Positions 22,318-30,463 are shown, counted from the first letter of the stretch. The stretch: 60,654 nt of DNA from an uncultured Lachnospiraceae bacterium (GCA_902793995.1 CADBFP010000010.1:1-60654); one strand, 5' to 3'. Notes: generated by a model not told the origin, from the letters alone. Made by a program: numbers and translations.

Positions 22318-24249
22318 ATGTTGTTTCAAACCACAGCGGCCCATGAAGAACTCCGGGCCCAGATCAGAACCTTTGCAGAAAAGGAAATCGCCCCCATTGC
22401 CTTCCAGCTGGATCAGAATAACGAATTCCCCACGGAAGCCGTGAAGGAAATGGGCAAGAGAGGCTGGATGGGGATTCCCTATCCCAAGGAATACGGCGGC
22501 ATGGGGCTGGATGTCATCAGCTATGCCATCGCCGTGGAAGAATTGGCCCGGGTGGACGGCGGCGCCGGCGTGATTTTGTCCGCGCACACCTCCCTTGGCG
22601 CATATCCTATTGCTGCTTTCGGCACGGAAGAACAGAAAAAGAAATTCCTCACGCCTCTGGCTAAGGGCGAGAAGATCGGCGCCTTCGGCTTAACGGAGGA
22701 AAATGCGGGCTCCGACGCCGGCGGCACGGAGACCACCGCTGTGGATAAGGGAGATCATTATCTCTTAAACGGCGGCAAAATCTTTATCACCAACGCCCCC
22801 AAGGCGGATATTTTTGTGGTATTTGCCGTTACCACACCGGATATCGGCACCCGGGGCATTTCCGCCCTGATTGTGGAGAGGGGCATGCCCGGCTTTGAAG
22901 TAGGCGACCATTACGACAAGATGGGTATCCGTTCCAGCGCCACGGCAGAACTGATTTTCAATGATGTAAAGGTGCCCAAGGAGAACCTTTTGGGCCAGGA
23001 AGGCCAGGGCTTTAAGATTGCCATGGCTACCCTGGACGGGGGCCGTATCGGCATCGCCGCCCAGGCTCTGGGCATTGCCCAGGGGGCTTATGAGAAGGCT
23101 CTGGATGAGGCTAAAGAACGGGTTCAGTTCGGCAATCCCATCGGCGTGAACCAGGGGATTTCCTTCAAACTGGCGGATATGGCCACCAAGCTGCGCTGCG
23201 CCAGATTCCTCATTTACTCCGCGGCGGAGCTGAAAGAAAACCACGAAGACTACGGCATGGAATCCGCCATGGCCAAAATGTATGCCTCGGATATGGCGGT
23301 GGAAGTCACCAACCAGGCCCTGCAGATCTTCGGCGGCAGCGGCTATATCAAAGGTATGGATGTGGAGCGGGCTTATCGGGATGCCCGGATCACCACCATT
23401 TACGAAGGCACCAACGAAATCCAGCGGGTGGTCATTGCCGGGAAGCTCTTGGGCAAGATCGGCAAATCCGCTGGCGGCGGCGCCTCCCGCAGCGTAGCCA
23501 AGAAGCCCGCCCCCGTTACCGGCATCCGGAAGAATGTGATGTTCAAGGAAGGGGATGCCAAGGCTAAGGTTCAGGCTCTGGTAGCGGCTCTGAAAGCGGA
23601 TGGATATGATTTCACCGTGGGCATCGCCCAGGATACGCCTATTGTGGAGGCGGAGCGGGTGGTTTCCGCCGGCAAGGGCATCGGTGACAAGAAGAATATG
23701 AAGCTGATAGAAAACCTGGCCAAGGCCGCCGGCGCGGCCATCGGTTCCTCCCGGCCGGTGGCGGAGACCCTGCAGTACCTGCCTCTGAACCGCTATGTAG
23801 GGATGTCCGGCCAGAAATTCACCGGTAATCTGTATATTGCCTGCGGCATTTCCGGCGCCAAGCAGCACTTAAAGGGTATCAAGGATGCTTCCACCATCGT
23901 AGCCATCAACAAAAACGGCAACGCCCCCATTTTCAAGAATGCGGACTACGGCATCATCGGGGATGTGAAAGAGATTCTGCCGCTGCTGGCGGAGGAGCTG
24001 GGTTTGGAAGAAAAGAAGCCCGCGGGCCCTATGATCAAGATGAAACGGCCGCTGCCTAAGAAGCCGGATCCCATCGGACCCAAGTTCGTCTGCAATGGCT
24101 GCGCCTATGAGTATATTCCGGAATTCGGCGATGAGGATGCGGATATCGCTCCCGGCACCCAGTTCAAGGATCTGCCGGAAGATTGGGTATGCCCGGAATG
24201 TGCCGAGCCGAAGGAAAACTTTATCGATATGTCCATCAGGGGACTGTGA
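22318..24249 (+). CDS. Acyl-CoA dehydrogenase-ETF alpha-rubredoxin fusion
   Basis: This 643-residue protein combines three redox modules. Residues 1-385 are an acyl-CoA dehydrogenase (FGLTEENAGSDAGG; catalytic Glu363 in YEGTNEIQR). Residues ~415-545 match the FAD-binding C-domain of electron-transfer flavoprotein alpha (GSSRPVAETLQYLPLNRYVGMSGQ, YIACGISGAKQHLKG). Residues ~588-643 are a rubredoxin, with C592/C595 and C625/C628 binding Fe. A short-chain acyl-CoA such as butyryl-CoA is the likely substrate, with electrons passing through the attached carriers. The start follows AAAGGAGG. A flavodiiron protein lies downstream, a fitting electron acceptor partner. ETF beta is absent from the window. 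Confidence 0.9.
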   Translation: MLFQTTAAHEELRAQIRTFAEKEIAPIAFQLDQNNEFPTEAVKEMGKRGWMGIPYPKEYGGMGLDVISYAIAVEELARVDGGAGVILSAHTSLGAYPIAAFGTEEQKKKFLTPLAKGEKIGAFGLTEENAGSDAGGTETTAVDKGDHYLLNGGKIFITNAPKADIFVVFAVTTPDIGTRGISALIVERGMPGFEVGDHYDKMGIRSSATAELIFNDVKVPKENLLGQEGQGFKIAMATLDGGRIGIAAQALGIAQGAYEKALDEAKERVQFGNPIGVNQGISFKLADMATKLRCARFLIYSAAELKENHEDYGMESAMAKMYASDMAVEVTNQALQIFGGSGYIKGMDVERAYRDARITTIYEGTNEIQRVVIAGKLLGKIGKSAGGGASRSVAKKPAPVTGIRKNVMFKEGDAKAKVQALVAALKADGYDFTVGIAQDTPIVEAERVVSAGKGIGDKKNMKLIENLAKAAGAAIGSSRPVAETLQYLPLNRYVGMSGQKFTGNLYIACGISGAKQHLKGIKDASTIVAINKNGNAPIFKNADYGIIGDVKEILPLLAEELGLEEKKPAGPMIKMKRPLPKKPDPIGPKFVCNGCAYEYIPEFGDEDADIAPGTQFKDLPEDWVCPECAEPKENFIDMSIRGL

Positions 24250-24263
24250 TACCGTGTTATTAT

Positions 24264-24334
24264 GCGGGCGCATGAGGGCATGCGCCCCTACGAGCAAGAC
24301 CCTGTCGTAGGGGTCGATGCCTTCATCGACCCGT
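24264..24334. repeat. Palindromic repeats between ACAD fusion and flavodiiron gene
   Basis: GCGGGCGCATGAGGGCATGCGCCC and GGGTCGATGCCTTCATCGACCC are hairpins with CCTACG/CGTAGG edges, related in style to the family at 382-541. Confidence 0.65.
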
Positions 24335-24374
24335 CAAATCAACATTGTGTAATAACATAACGGAGGATTATTAT

Positions 24375-25607
24375 ATGCATTGCGTAAGAGAAATTACGGA
24401 AAACTTATACTGGATCGGGGCCAACGATCACCGGACCCACTTGTTTGAAAACATTCATCCCATCCCTTACGGGGTGTCCTACAATTCCTACCTGCTGCTG
24501 GGGAAGGAAACCGCCGTCTTTGATGCGGTGGACTGGACCGTGACCCGCCAGTGGGTGGAGAATATCGAGTATTTGCTGAAGGGCCGGAAGCTGGATTGGT
24601 TCATCTGCAACCACCTGGAGCCGGACCACGCCGCCGGCATGTGGGAACTGCTGGTGCGCTACCCGGAATGCAAGATCGTGTCCACGGAAAAATGCTTCAT
24701 GATGATGCATCAGTACGGCTACAAAGTGGACGGCCATGAAATCATTAAAGTCAAGGAGGGGGATACCCTGGAAGTATCCGGCCATACCCTGGCCTTCGTG
24801 GAAGCCCCCATGGTCCACTGGCCGGAAGCCATGGTGACCCTGGATGTAACCAACGGCGTGCTGTTCTCTGCAGACGCTTTCGGCTCCTTCATCGCCCTGG
24901 ACGGCAAGCTCTTCAACGACGAAGTGAACTTCGACCGGGATTGGCTGGATGAGGCCCGTCGCTACCTCACCAATATCGTGGGCAAGTACGGCCCGCATGT
25001 GCAGCTGCTTTTGGGCAAGGCCGCCACGGTGCTGGACAAGATTAAAATCGTATGTCCTCTGCACGGCCCGGTGTGGCGCAGCGATTTGATGTATATCATC
25101 GACAAATATAATCACTGGTCCACCTATACCCCGGAAGAGAAGGGCGTGATGATTGTGTACGCTTCCATGTACGGCGGCACGGAAAATGCGGCCCAGTGCC
25201 TGGCCTCAAAGATCGTGGAAAAGGGCTTCACCAATGTGAAGGTGTATGATGTCTCTGCCACCCATCCTTCCTACCTGGTGTCCGACGCCTTTAAGTATTC
25301 CCACATTGTGTTTGCGTCCGTGACTTACAATCTGAACATTTATCCTGTGATGCATGCCTTCCTGGATGAGCTGCGGATGCTGAACCTGCAGAACCGGGTC
25401 TGCGCCATTGTGGAGAACGGCACCTGGGCCTGCAAGAGCGGCGACCTGATGCAGAAGTTTATTGAGGACAATATGAAGAATATGACCATCCTCAACGAGC
25501 GGCTGTCCCTGGCCTCCACCCTGCAGGACGATAAGGAGCACGAACTGGACGCTCTGGCCCAGGCCATCGTGGAGTCCATGGATCTGGTATCCACGGAAGT
25601 GAAGTAA
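24375..25607 (+). CDS. Flavodiiron protein (FprA family)
   Basis: The 410 residues comprise an N-terminal beta-lactamase-like domain with the diiron ligands HLEPDH, the His in MVHWPEAM, the Asp in FSADAFG and the His in CPLHGP. From about 255 a flavodoxin domain starts at VMIVYASMYGGTENAA (FMN phosphate loop). These enzymes reduce O2 or NO to water or N2O with electrons from rubredoxin. The rubredoxin module of the preceding gene is therefore a possible donor. Start ATG 24375 has GGAGG eight bases upstream. Confidence 0.93.
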   Translation: MHCVREITENLYWIGANDHRTHLFENIHPIPYGVSYNSYLLLGKETAVFDAVDWTVTRQWVENIEYLLKGRKLDWFICNHLEPDHAAGMWELLVRYPECKIVSTEKCFMMMHQYGYKVDGHEIIKVKEGDTLEVSGHTLAFVEAPMVHWPEAMVTLDVTNGVLFSADAFGSFIALDGKLFNDEVNFDRDWLDEARRYLTNIVGKYGPHVQLLLGKAATVLDKIKIVCPLHGPVWRSDLMYIIDKYNHWSTYTPEEKGVMIVYASMYGGTENAAQCLASKIVEKGFTNVKVYDVSATHPSYLVSDAFKYSHIVFASVTYNLNIYPVMHAFLDELRMLNLQNRVCAIVENGTWACKSGDLMQKFIEDNMKNMTILNERLSLASTLQDDKEHELDALAQAIVESMDLVSTEVK

Positions 25608-25619
25608 AATAGAAAATGT

Positions 25620-25651
25620 ACCAGGGGACAGGTCCCTTGGTGCATTTTTTT
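25620..25651 (+). terminator. Terminator after the flavodiiron gene
   Basis: ACCAGGGGAC and GTCCCTTGGT form a stem followed by GCATTTTTTT. A second inverted pair, GGTGCA/TGCACC, surrounds the T run. A similar GGGACAGGTCCC core is at 16324-16337. Confidence 0.65.
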
Positions 25652-25712
25652 GCCCAAAAGTGCACCAAGGGGGGGCTTGTTCCTATGGTGCACTTTTTCT
25701 TGCGGAAAAGAA

Positions 25713-25741
25713 TAGACAAAATACGATCTATATCGTATATT
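25713..25741 (+). promoter_or_regulatory. Promoter with dyad in the spacer
   Basis: TAGACA, 17 bases, TATATT. The spacer and -10 hold the inverted repeat ATACGAT-CTAT-ATCGTAT (25721-25738), so a bound repressor would cover the promoter. Confidence 0.6.
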
Positions 25742-25765
25742 GATTAACAAAAGGAGGACGTGACC

Positions 25766-26482
25766 ATGGGTTTGTTATCGAAGTTTATTAAGCAAGTGGT
25801 AAATACCACGGCAGAGAATGTGGCGGAAAAGGAAGCCGATAAGGTGGCGGCGAAGCTGGCGGATGCGGTGGAGCAGAAACTAAGTCAGGCAGCCAAGGAT
25901 GCCAAGGAAGCGGAGGCCTCTTTGGCGGAGGCCGCGGCAGGCATGAAGGAAGCGGAAGAGGCGCTGAAGGAGGCGGAAAAGGACGGAAGCCTGGAGCAGG
26001 CATTTTCCTTCCTGGGGGCTCTGGCTGGCGCCGCCAAGGCCGAAGGGGAAAAGCAGGAGAGTGCTGCGGTGCAGACGGCGGCCCAGGCGGAAGCGGCGGT
26101 CAGCGAGGCATTGCAGGAGGAAGTGACCATCCCCGGTCAGTCTTGGGGACCCACCATGCCGGCGGAGGAGAATCAATACAATTTCCCCGGCACGCCGGTA
26201 CAGTATTTTGAGAAGATACTGGCCGAGGATTTTCCTGCCTGCCGTCTGGAAAAGGAAGAGCCGGCGGACAGCAAGGCCACGGTTTTCACGCTGTGGCAGG
26301 GGGATCAGCAGGCTGCGGTGATCGAATTGCTGAATAAGAATTCAGTGCGGAACAAACTGCGGCGGGATTGCCGCCAGGCGGGGATTCCCTATACCCGATT
26401 TTATTACGATGCCCCCGGCTGGTGGAACACCCGGGCCTATGTGAAGGAACGGGTTACAAAGGCCATGGCCGGAGAGATTTAA
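25766..26482 (+). CDS. Unknown protein: Ala/Glu coiled coil plus conserved C-terminal domain
   Basis: These 238 residues were not recognised. Residues 1-110 form an Ala/Glu/Lys-rich coiled coil (AKDAKEAEASLAEAAAGMKE). Residues ~125-238 look like a compact domain with AAVIELLNKNSVRNKLRRDC, GIPYTRFYYDAPGWWNTRAYV and a basic end. The AVIEL...C...GIPY pattern recalls small nuclease-like folds, but no full active site can be assigned. The start is the ATG with GGAGG eight bases upstream, two codons after an alternative. The 3' end runs into the structured RNA candidate at 26499. Confidence 0.6.
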   Translation: MGLLSKFIKQVVNTTAENVAEKEADKVAAKLADAVEQKLSQAAKDAKEAEASLAEAAAGMKEAEEALKEAEKDGSLEQAFSFLGALAGAAKAEGEKQESAAVQTAAQAEAAVSEALQEEVTIPGQSWGPTMPAEENQYNFPGTPVQYFEKILAEDFPACRLEKEEPADSKATVFTLWQGDQQAAVIELLNKNSVRNKLRRDCRQAGIPYTRFYYDAPGWWNTRAYVKERVTKAMAGEI

Positions 26483-26498
26483 TACCAGATTTTCCTTT

Positions 26499-26641
26499 GC
26501 GGAAAGAGAAGGCAGCAGCTGCTGCGCCTGGGGCGGACCCGGCACGGACCATTTTTAGAGCTTCCCAGGCAGCGGGTTCGTGTACGGTCTTGTACATCCA
26601 AGAATTTTCTTGGATTTAATGATTTCTCTTTCCGCTTTTTT
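26499..26641 (+). ncRNA. Candidate structured RNA
   Basis: GCGGAAAGAGAA (26499-26510) pairs perfectly with 26624-26635, and six T follow. Inside are three further helices: 26521-26532 with 26564-26573 (GCCTGGG/CCCAGGC core), 26581-26585 with 26592-26596 (TGTAC/GTACA), and 26597-26603 with 26608-26614 (TCCAAGA/TCTTGGA). It reads as a multi-branched RNA closed by its own terminator. It starts 17 bases after the stop of the preceding gene and no separate promoter is evident. It matches no RNA class I know. Confidence 0.5.
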
Positions 26642-26888
26642 GCGGGCGGGTCATGCCCGCCCCTACGCACCCCCCGAGGGATGGCAGCCAGTGGAGATGA
26701 AAGGCGGCTGATAGCCGCCCCTACGGGCCTTCCTCGCCGGATGGTTGCAAACTACCGGCGCTCCCGCCTCGTAGGGGCGATTATCAATCGCCCGAGGGAT
26801 GGCAGCCGGTGGAGATGGAAGGCGGCTGATAGCCGCCTACGGGGTTGATGCATCAAAATGGGACGGAAAGAACCGTCCCCGTGTCCCA
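26641..26888. repeat. Palindromic repeat cluster upstream of the reverse transcriptase
   Basis: It holds the GCGGGCGGG...CCCGCCCCTACG module, two GGCGGCTGATAGCCGCC modules, one GGGCGATTATCAATCGCC module, and a GGGACGG...CCGTCCC hairpin (26857-26879) that nearly touches the reverse transcriptase start. There is no gene. Confidence 0.7.
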
Positions 26889-28085
26889 ATGTCACTTTTA
26901 AATCAGATCTCGGACCCTGTGGTCTGGGAAAAGTTTTATGAATACAAATGCTCTCTGGCCTGCCCGAAGGATTTTGCCAAAGAACTGCGGCGCTTTATAG
27001 ACGAAAAGGCCTATGAACCCGTGTGTGAAGGCATCCTCCGGGAAGCCTCTTTTCCCTTGCCGAAAAAAGCTGTCATCGGCAAACAATACTCTCAAAAAAA
27101 GCGCATCGTCTATACCTATCCCCCGGCGGAAAACATTGTTTTGAAGCTTCTGACTTATTTGCTGCTGCGCCGCTATGACGGCCTTTTCAGCCCCGGTCTG
27201 TATTCCTTTCGTCCCGGACGCAGCGCCAAGGATGCGGTGCGCATGCTCCGGCGGAAGACGGGGAAGGGCCGCTGGTATGTCTACAAAGCGGATATCAGCA
27301 ACTATTTTAATTCCTTGCCCATAGAGGGCTTTCTGCCTGTGCTGCAGGAGGCGCTGGCAGAGGACGAGCACCTACTCCGTTTTCTGGCAGGACTGCTTAC
27401 GGAGCCCCGGGTGCGGGAACGGGGGAAAATCATAGAAGAGAAAAAAGGCATTATGGCCGGCACACCCCTGGCTTCTTTCTATGCCAATCTTTATTTGAAG
27501 GACCTGGATGCGGCCATGGAGGCCCGGGGCCTTCCCTATGCCCGCTATTCCGATGATATCATCCTCTTTGCCCCCGGCCGGCAGGAGGCGGAGGAGGCAG
27601 CGGCCTTTATCCGCCGCTTCCTGGCAGAGAAGGGCTTAAGCATCAACCCGGAGAAGGAAAACTTCTTCGCCCCCGGGGAACCCTGGATTTTCCTGGGCTT
27701 TATCTGCCGGGATGGCGTGATGGATATCGCCCCGGTGTCGGTACAAAAACTGAAAGCCAAAATGCGGCGGAAAACCAGGGCCTTAAAGCGCTGGCAGGAG
27801 CGGAACGGTCTGGAAAAAGAAAAGGCCGCCAAGGCCTTTATCCGGGTATTTAACCGGAAGCTGTTTGAAAGCCCCGGAGACCACGAACTCAGCTGGAGCC
27901 GCTGGTTTTTCCCAGTGATCGGAACAGATCAGAGCTTGAAACAAATAGACCGCTACGCCCAGGAATGCCTGCGCTATCTCTTAAGCGGCAAACGCAGCAA
28001 GGGCCGCTACCGGATCCGTTACGAAGACCTGAAAAAACTGGGCTACCGGAGTCTGGTGCACGCCTATTATCAAAGGGAAGATTAG
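26889..28085 (+). CDS. Stand-alone reverse transcriptase
   Basis: The 398 residues contain the RT palm. Motif A is YKADISNYF with D135, motif B GIMAGTPLASFYANLYL, motif C YSDD at 220-223, preceded by YSFRPGRSAKDAVRML as in group II intron-type enzymes, then GEPWIFLGF. The C-terminal ~120 residues are basic and helical (KLKAKMRRKTRALKRW) and end in YEDLKKLGYRSLVHAYY. There is no HNH endonuclease, and no intron domain V can follow because birA overlaps the 3' end convergently by four bases. So it is not an intron, retron or DGR enzyme by its motifs. No ribosome binding site is clear. Function unknown; possibly a domesticated or defence RT. Confidence 0.8.
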   Translation: MSLLNQISDPVVWEKFYEYKCSLACPKDFAKELRRFIDEKAYEPVCEGILREASFPLPKKAVIGKQYSQKKRIVYTYPPAENIVLKLLTYLLLRRYDGLFSPGLYSFRPGRSAKDAVRMLRRKTGKGRWYVYKADISNYFNSLPIEGFLPVLQEALAEDEHLLRFLAGLLTEPRVRERGKIIEEKKGIMAGTPLASFYANLYLKDLDAAMEARGLPYARYSDDIILFAPGRQEAEEAAAFIRRFLAEKGLSINPEKENFFAPGEPWIFLGFICRDGVMDIAPVSVQKLKAKMRRKTRALKRWQERNGLEKEKAAKAFIRVFNRKLFESPGDHELSWSRWFFPVIGTDQSLKQIDRYAQECLRYLLSGKRSKGRYRIRYEDLKKLGYRSLVHAYYQRED

Positions 28086-29059
28086 CCCCTTCGTTCCAGA
28101 GAAATCTCCCCGGCGTAAACCGTTTCCCGGCGGCCGTCCGGGTAGCGTACCATCAAGCCGAAATCCTCGGAAATCCCCTCTGCGAAAGCGGGGATTTTTT
28201 CTGGGCCGCTTAAAAGCACCACTTCCCGGTTCAGGGTGGCGCAGTGGCAGATATAATCCTGCAGCCAGAGGGGATCTTCCTTTAAAAAGGCCTCGTAAGC
28301 CTCGTCCAGGGCGTTAATCAGGGCGGCGCAAAGGAGGTTCCGCGGCGGCGTCTGGCCCGTGGCCATGCGGAGACTGGCGGCCAGGTCCCGGAACGCCTCC
28401 GGAAAATCTTCCGGCTGCTGGCTCAGGTTGATGCCCATGCCGCAAATCATATATTGAATGGCGCCGCTTTCTCCCTCCAAAGCCATTTCCGTCAAAATGC
28501 CGCAAAGCTTTTTCCCTTGCCAGAGAATGTCGTTGGGCCATTTGATTTCGGCTGTAAGGCCGCAGACTTCCTGCATGGCCCGGCAGACTGCCACCGCTCC
28601 GTAAGCGGTGAAGCGGGAGGCCCGGGCCGGGGGCACCTCCGGAAAGTAAAGGCCCGTGAGATACAAACCCTGGCGGGCAGGAGAGTAAAAACTCCGCCCC
28701 CGGCGTCCCCGTCCTCCGGTCTGCTCCTCCGCCGCCAAATAATAGTTTTGGCTTTTATCCGGCACCGCCAAAGTTTTGGCGTAGTCATTGGTAGAAGAAA
28801 TGGTAGGAAAACATAGGAGACTCTCCCGGTGGTCCCGGCTTAGATAGGGCAGGAGATTGCCGGGGGAGAGCCGATCCGTCTTTTCCGCCAGGCGGTAGCC
28901 CCGGCGGGTGACGGCTTCTATGGCAATGCCCTCATTCTCCAGGGCCTGCACCGCCTTCCAAACGGCGGCCCGGCTGACTCCCAGGGCTTCGCTGATGGCC
29001 TGGCCGGAGAGATATTCCCCGGCGGCCCGGTTTAATAATTCCAAAATTCGTTCTTTCAT
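28082..29059 (-). CDS. birA: Biotin-protein ligase and biotin repressor
   Basis: This 325-residue bifunctional protein has an N-terminal winged helix (YLSGQAISEALGVSRAAVWKAV) that binds operator DNA. The catalytic domain has SSTNDYAK, the biotinoyl-AMP loop GGRGRRGRSF and KWPNDI, then GMGINL, with an SH3-like C-terminus. It attaches biotin to carboxylases and represses biotin genes when charged. The start is MKERIL; a longer frame adds 13 residues. A matching operator lies upstream of bioY, which is divergent from it. Confidence 0.93.
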   Translation of the reverse strand: MKERILELLNRAAGEYLSGQAISEALGVSRAAVWKAVQALENEGIAIEAVTRRGYRLAEKTDRLSPGNLLPYLSRDHRESLLCFPTISSTNDYAKTLAVPDKSQNYYLAAEEQTGGRGRRGRSFYSPARQGLYLTGLYFPEVPPARASRFTAYGAVAVCRAMQEVCGLTAEIKWPNDILWQGKKLCGILTEMALEGESGAIQYMICGMGINLSQQPEDFPEAFRDLAASLRMATGQTPPRNLLCAALINALDEAYEAFLKEDPLWLQDYICHCATLNREVVLLSGPEKIPAFAEGISEDFGLMVRYPDGRRETVYAGEISLERRG

Positions 29060-29096
29060 ATTTCTATCATAGCGGAAGCGAAGAGAATTGTAAACC

Positions 29097-29260
29097 AAGG
29101 AAGCACTAATTAAATCCTATGTGCTGCAGCTGTGAGATAGAATCGCTTTCAAAAAGGAAGTTTTTCGCAGGAATAGCAGCGCTATTTCAAGAAAAAGTGA
29201 CGAATTTGAAAGCGATTATAGCCGCAGAAGCAGTGCATGAGGATTAATTAGTACTTCCTT
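29097..29260. repeat. MITE-like 164-base palindrome
   Basis: Ends AAGGAAGCACTAATTAA and TTAATTAGTACTTCCTT are inverted with one mismatch. The arms continue inward past TGTGCTGC/GCAGTGCA and ATCGCTTTCAAA/TTTGAAAGCGAT, with a smaller hairpin AATAGC/GCTATT in the middle. It encodes nothing and sits between birA and the bioY promoter. Confidence 0.8.
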
Positions 29261-29265
29261 ATATC

Positions 29266-29321
29266 TTGACAAGGATAAACAATTGGAGTATTGTTAACCG
29301 AGATAATAAATGAGTTTACAA
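29266..29321 (+). promoter_or_regulatory. bioY promoter and BirA operator
   Basis: TTGACA (29266-29271), 17 bases, TATTGT (29289-29294). TTGTTAACC (29291-29299) and AGTTTACAA (29313-29321) are the inverted half-sites of a BirA operator 13 bases apart, overlapping the -10 box and start site. Confidence 0.8.
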
Positions 29322-29335
29322 TAGGAGAAGCAAAA

Positions 29336-29890
29336 GTGGCCAACAAAAAAGTCTCTCTCATGGTTTTAACCGCCCTCTTTACGGCCCTGACGGCAGTGGG
29401 GGCCTTCATTCGGATCCCTACTCCCACGGTGGCTTTCACCTTGCAGATCCTTTTTGTGTTTTTGGCGGGGATTCTGCTGGGACCGGCCTGGGGGGCCCTT
29501 TCCCAGCTGCTTTATGTGCTGCTGGGGTTGATGGGGGTGCCGGTTTTCACCGGGGGCGGCGGCCTGGGCTATGTGTTCCAGCCCAGTTTCGGCTTCCTGC
29601 TGGGTTATATCGGCGGGGCGGCCATGACAGGATGGATTGCCCGGGCCGGCCGGCCCACCCTGCTTCGTCTGGCTCTGGCCTGCGGGGCGGGACTGGCGGT
29701 GATTTATGCCGTGGGCCTGCCCTATATGGCCTGGGTCTTGAATGTTCATTTGGAGAAAAATCTGTCGGCTTCTTATATCATCACCAACGGCTGTCTGATT
29801 TTCCTGCCCTGGGACGGGGTGAAGCTGGCAGCGGCAGTGGCCCTCAGCAAAGCTTTGCCACAAAAACTCTTGTCAAACGGATCTTTTTAG
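29336..29890 (+). CDS. bioY: Biotin transporter substrate-binding subunit
   Basis: The 184 residues have six transmembrane helices and the BioY features TALFTALTAVGAFIRIP near the N-terminus, GPAWGALSQLLYVLLGLMGVPVF, GGLGYVFQPSFGFLLGY and the end LPWDGVKLAAAVAL. It is the S component of an ECF-type biotin importer; the A/A'/T module is not in the window. The start is GTG 29336 with AGGAG eight bases upstream, and a longer reading frame would begin inside the operator. Repression by the neighbouring BirA is expected. Confidence 0.93.
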   Translation: MANKKVSLMVLTALFTALTAVGAFIRIPTPTVAFTLQILFVFLAGILLGPAWGALSQLLYVLLGLMGVPVFTGGGGLGYVFQPSFGFLLGYIGGAAMTGWIARAGRPTLLRLALACGAGLAVIYAVGLPYMAWVLNVHLEKNLSASYIITNGCLIFLPWDGVKLAAAVALSKALPQKLLSNGSF

Positions 29891-29929
29891 CGTACAATGC
29901 AGGGCGTATCCCCTTGGAAGGAGACGCCT

Positions 29930-30463
29930 ATGAAAATCGCTGTTTTTTTGTCCTCCCGCATGGGGAAGTCCCCGGCATACCGGACGCTGACGGAGGAACT
30001 GGGCCGCTGGCTGGCCTCGGAAGGCCATGAACTGGTTTACGGAGGCGAAAACTACGGTCTGATGGCAGTGCTGGCGGATACGGTGGTGGAAGCCGGAGGT
30101 CGGGCCGCCGGGGTGATTCCCCAGCGGGAGCCCATGCTGTCCTGCGCCCATCCCCGCCTGCAGGAGTACCATTATGTGAAATCCATGGCGGAGCGCAAGG
30201 AGCGGATGATTGATCTGGCGGACGGATTTATCGCCCTGCCCGGGGGGATCGGCACCCTGGATGAGTTTTCCGAGGTCCTGTGTCTCAACGCCATCGGGGC
30301 CCTGGACAAACCACTGGTTCTGCTGGGGACCGGGGGATATTATGAGGCATTCCGCCGGGTGATAGAGACCTTCCTGGAGGAGGGCATGGCGGATGAGGCG
30401 GCCTTCAAGCGGCTGCTGATTACGGAAAGCATAGAGGAAGCCGGAAGGTTTCTGAAAAAATAA
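29930..30463 (+). CDS. LOG-family (TIGR00730-type) nucleotide phosphoribohydrolase-like protein
   Basis: These 177 residues form a Rossmann-like fold with the LOG motif PGGIGTLDEF and the upstream SMAERKERMIDLADGFIALPGG. Family members release a base from nucleoside 5'-monophosphates such as cytokinin precursors, and many bacterial ones act as general nucleotide hydrolases. GGAAGGAG precedes ATG 29930. It begins 39 bases after bioY, probably in the same transcript. Confidence 0.85.
   Translation: MKIAVFLSSRMGKSPAYRTLTEELGRWLASEGHELVYGGENYGLMAVLADTVVEAGGRAAGVIPQREPMLSCAHPRLQEYHYVKSMAERKERMIDLADGFIALPGGIGTLDEFSEVLCLNAIGALDKPLVLLGTGGYYEAFRRVIETFLEEGMADEAAFKRLLITESIEEAGRFLKK

Noticed and set aside
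22765-23868. Long minus-strand ORF antisense to the ACAD fusion
   Set aside because: A high-GC shadow frame. Composition is Gly/His/Gln-rich, no start signal, and the plus-strand protein is clearly real. The same holds for 45697-47322, 10896-11990, 18518-19642, 29873-30649 and 20467-21210.
2309-28085. Diversity-generating retroelement (four-helix Avd-like protein plus RT)
   Set aside because: The four-helix genes are about 19 kb from the RT, the RT motifs are intron-like and not DGR-like, and I found no template/variable repeat pair or C-type-lectin target.
26499-28085. Retron (structured RNA upstream of RT)
   Set aside because: The RT has none of the usual retron marks, the RNA lies ~250 bases away across palindromic repeats and ends in its own terminator. 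The RNA is reported separately.
26889-28085. Group II intron
   Set aside because: No intron RNA domain V can fit: the coding region ends inside the convergent birA gene, and no HNH domain follows.
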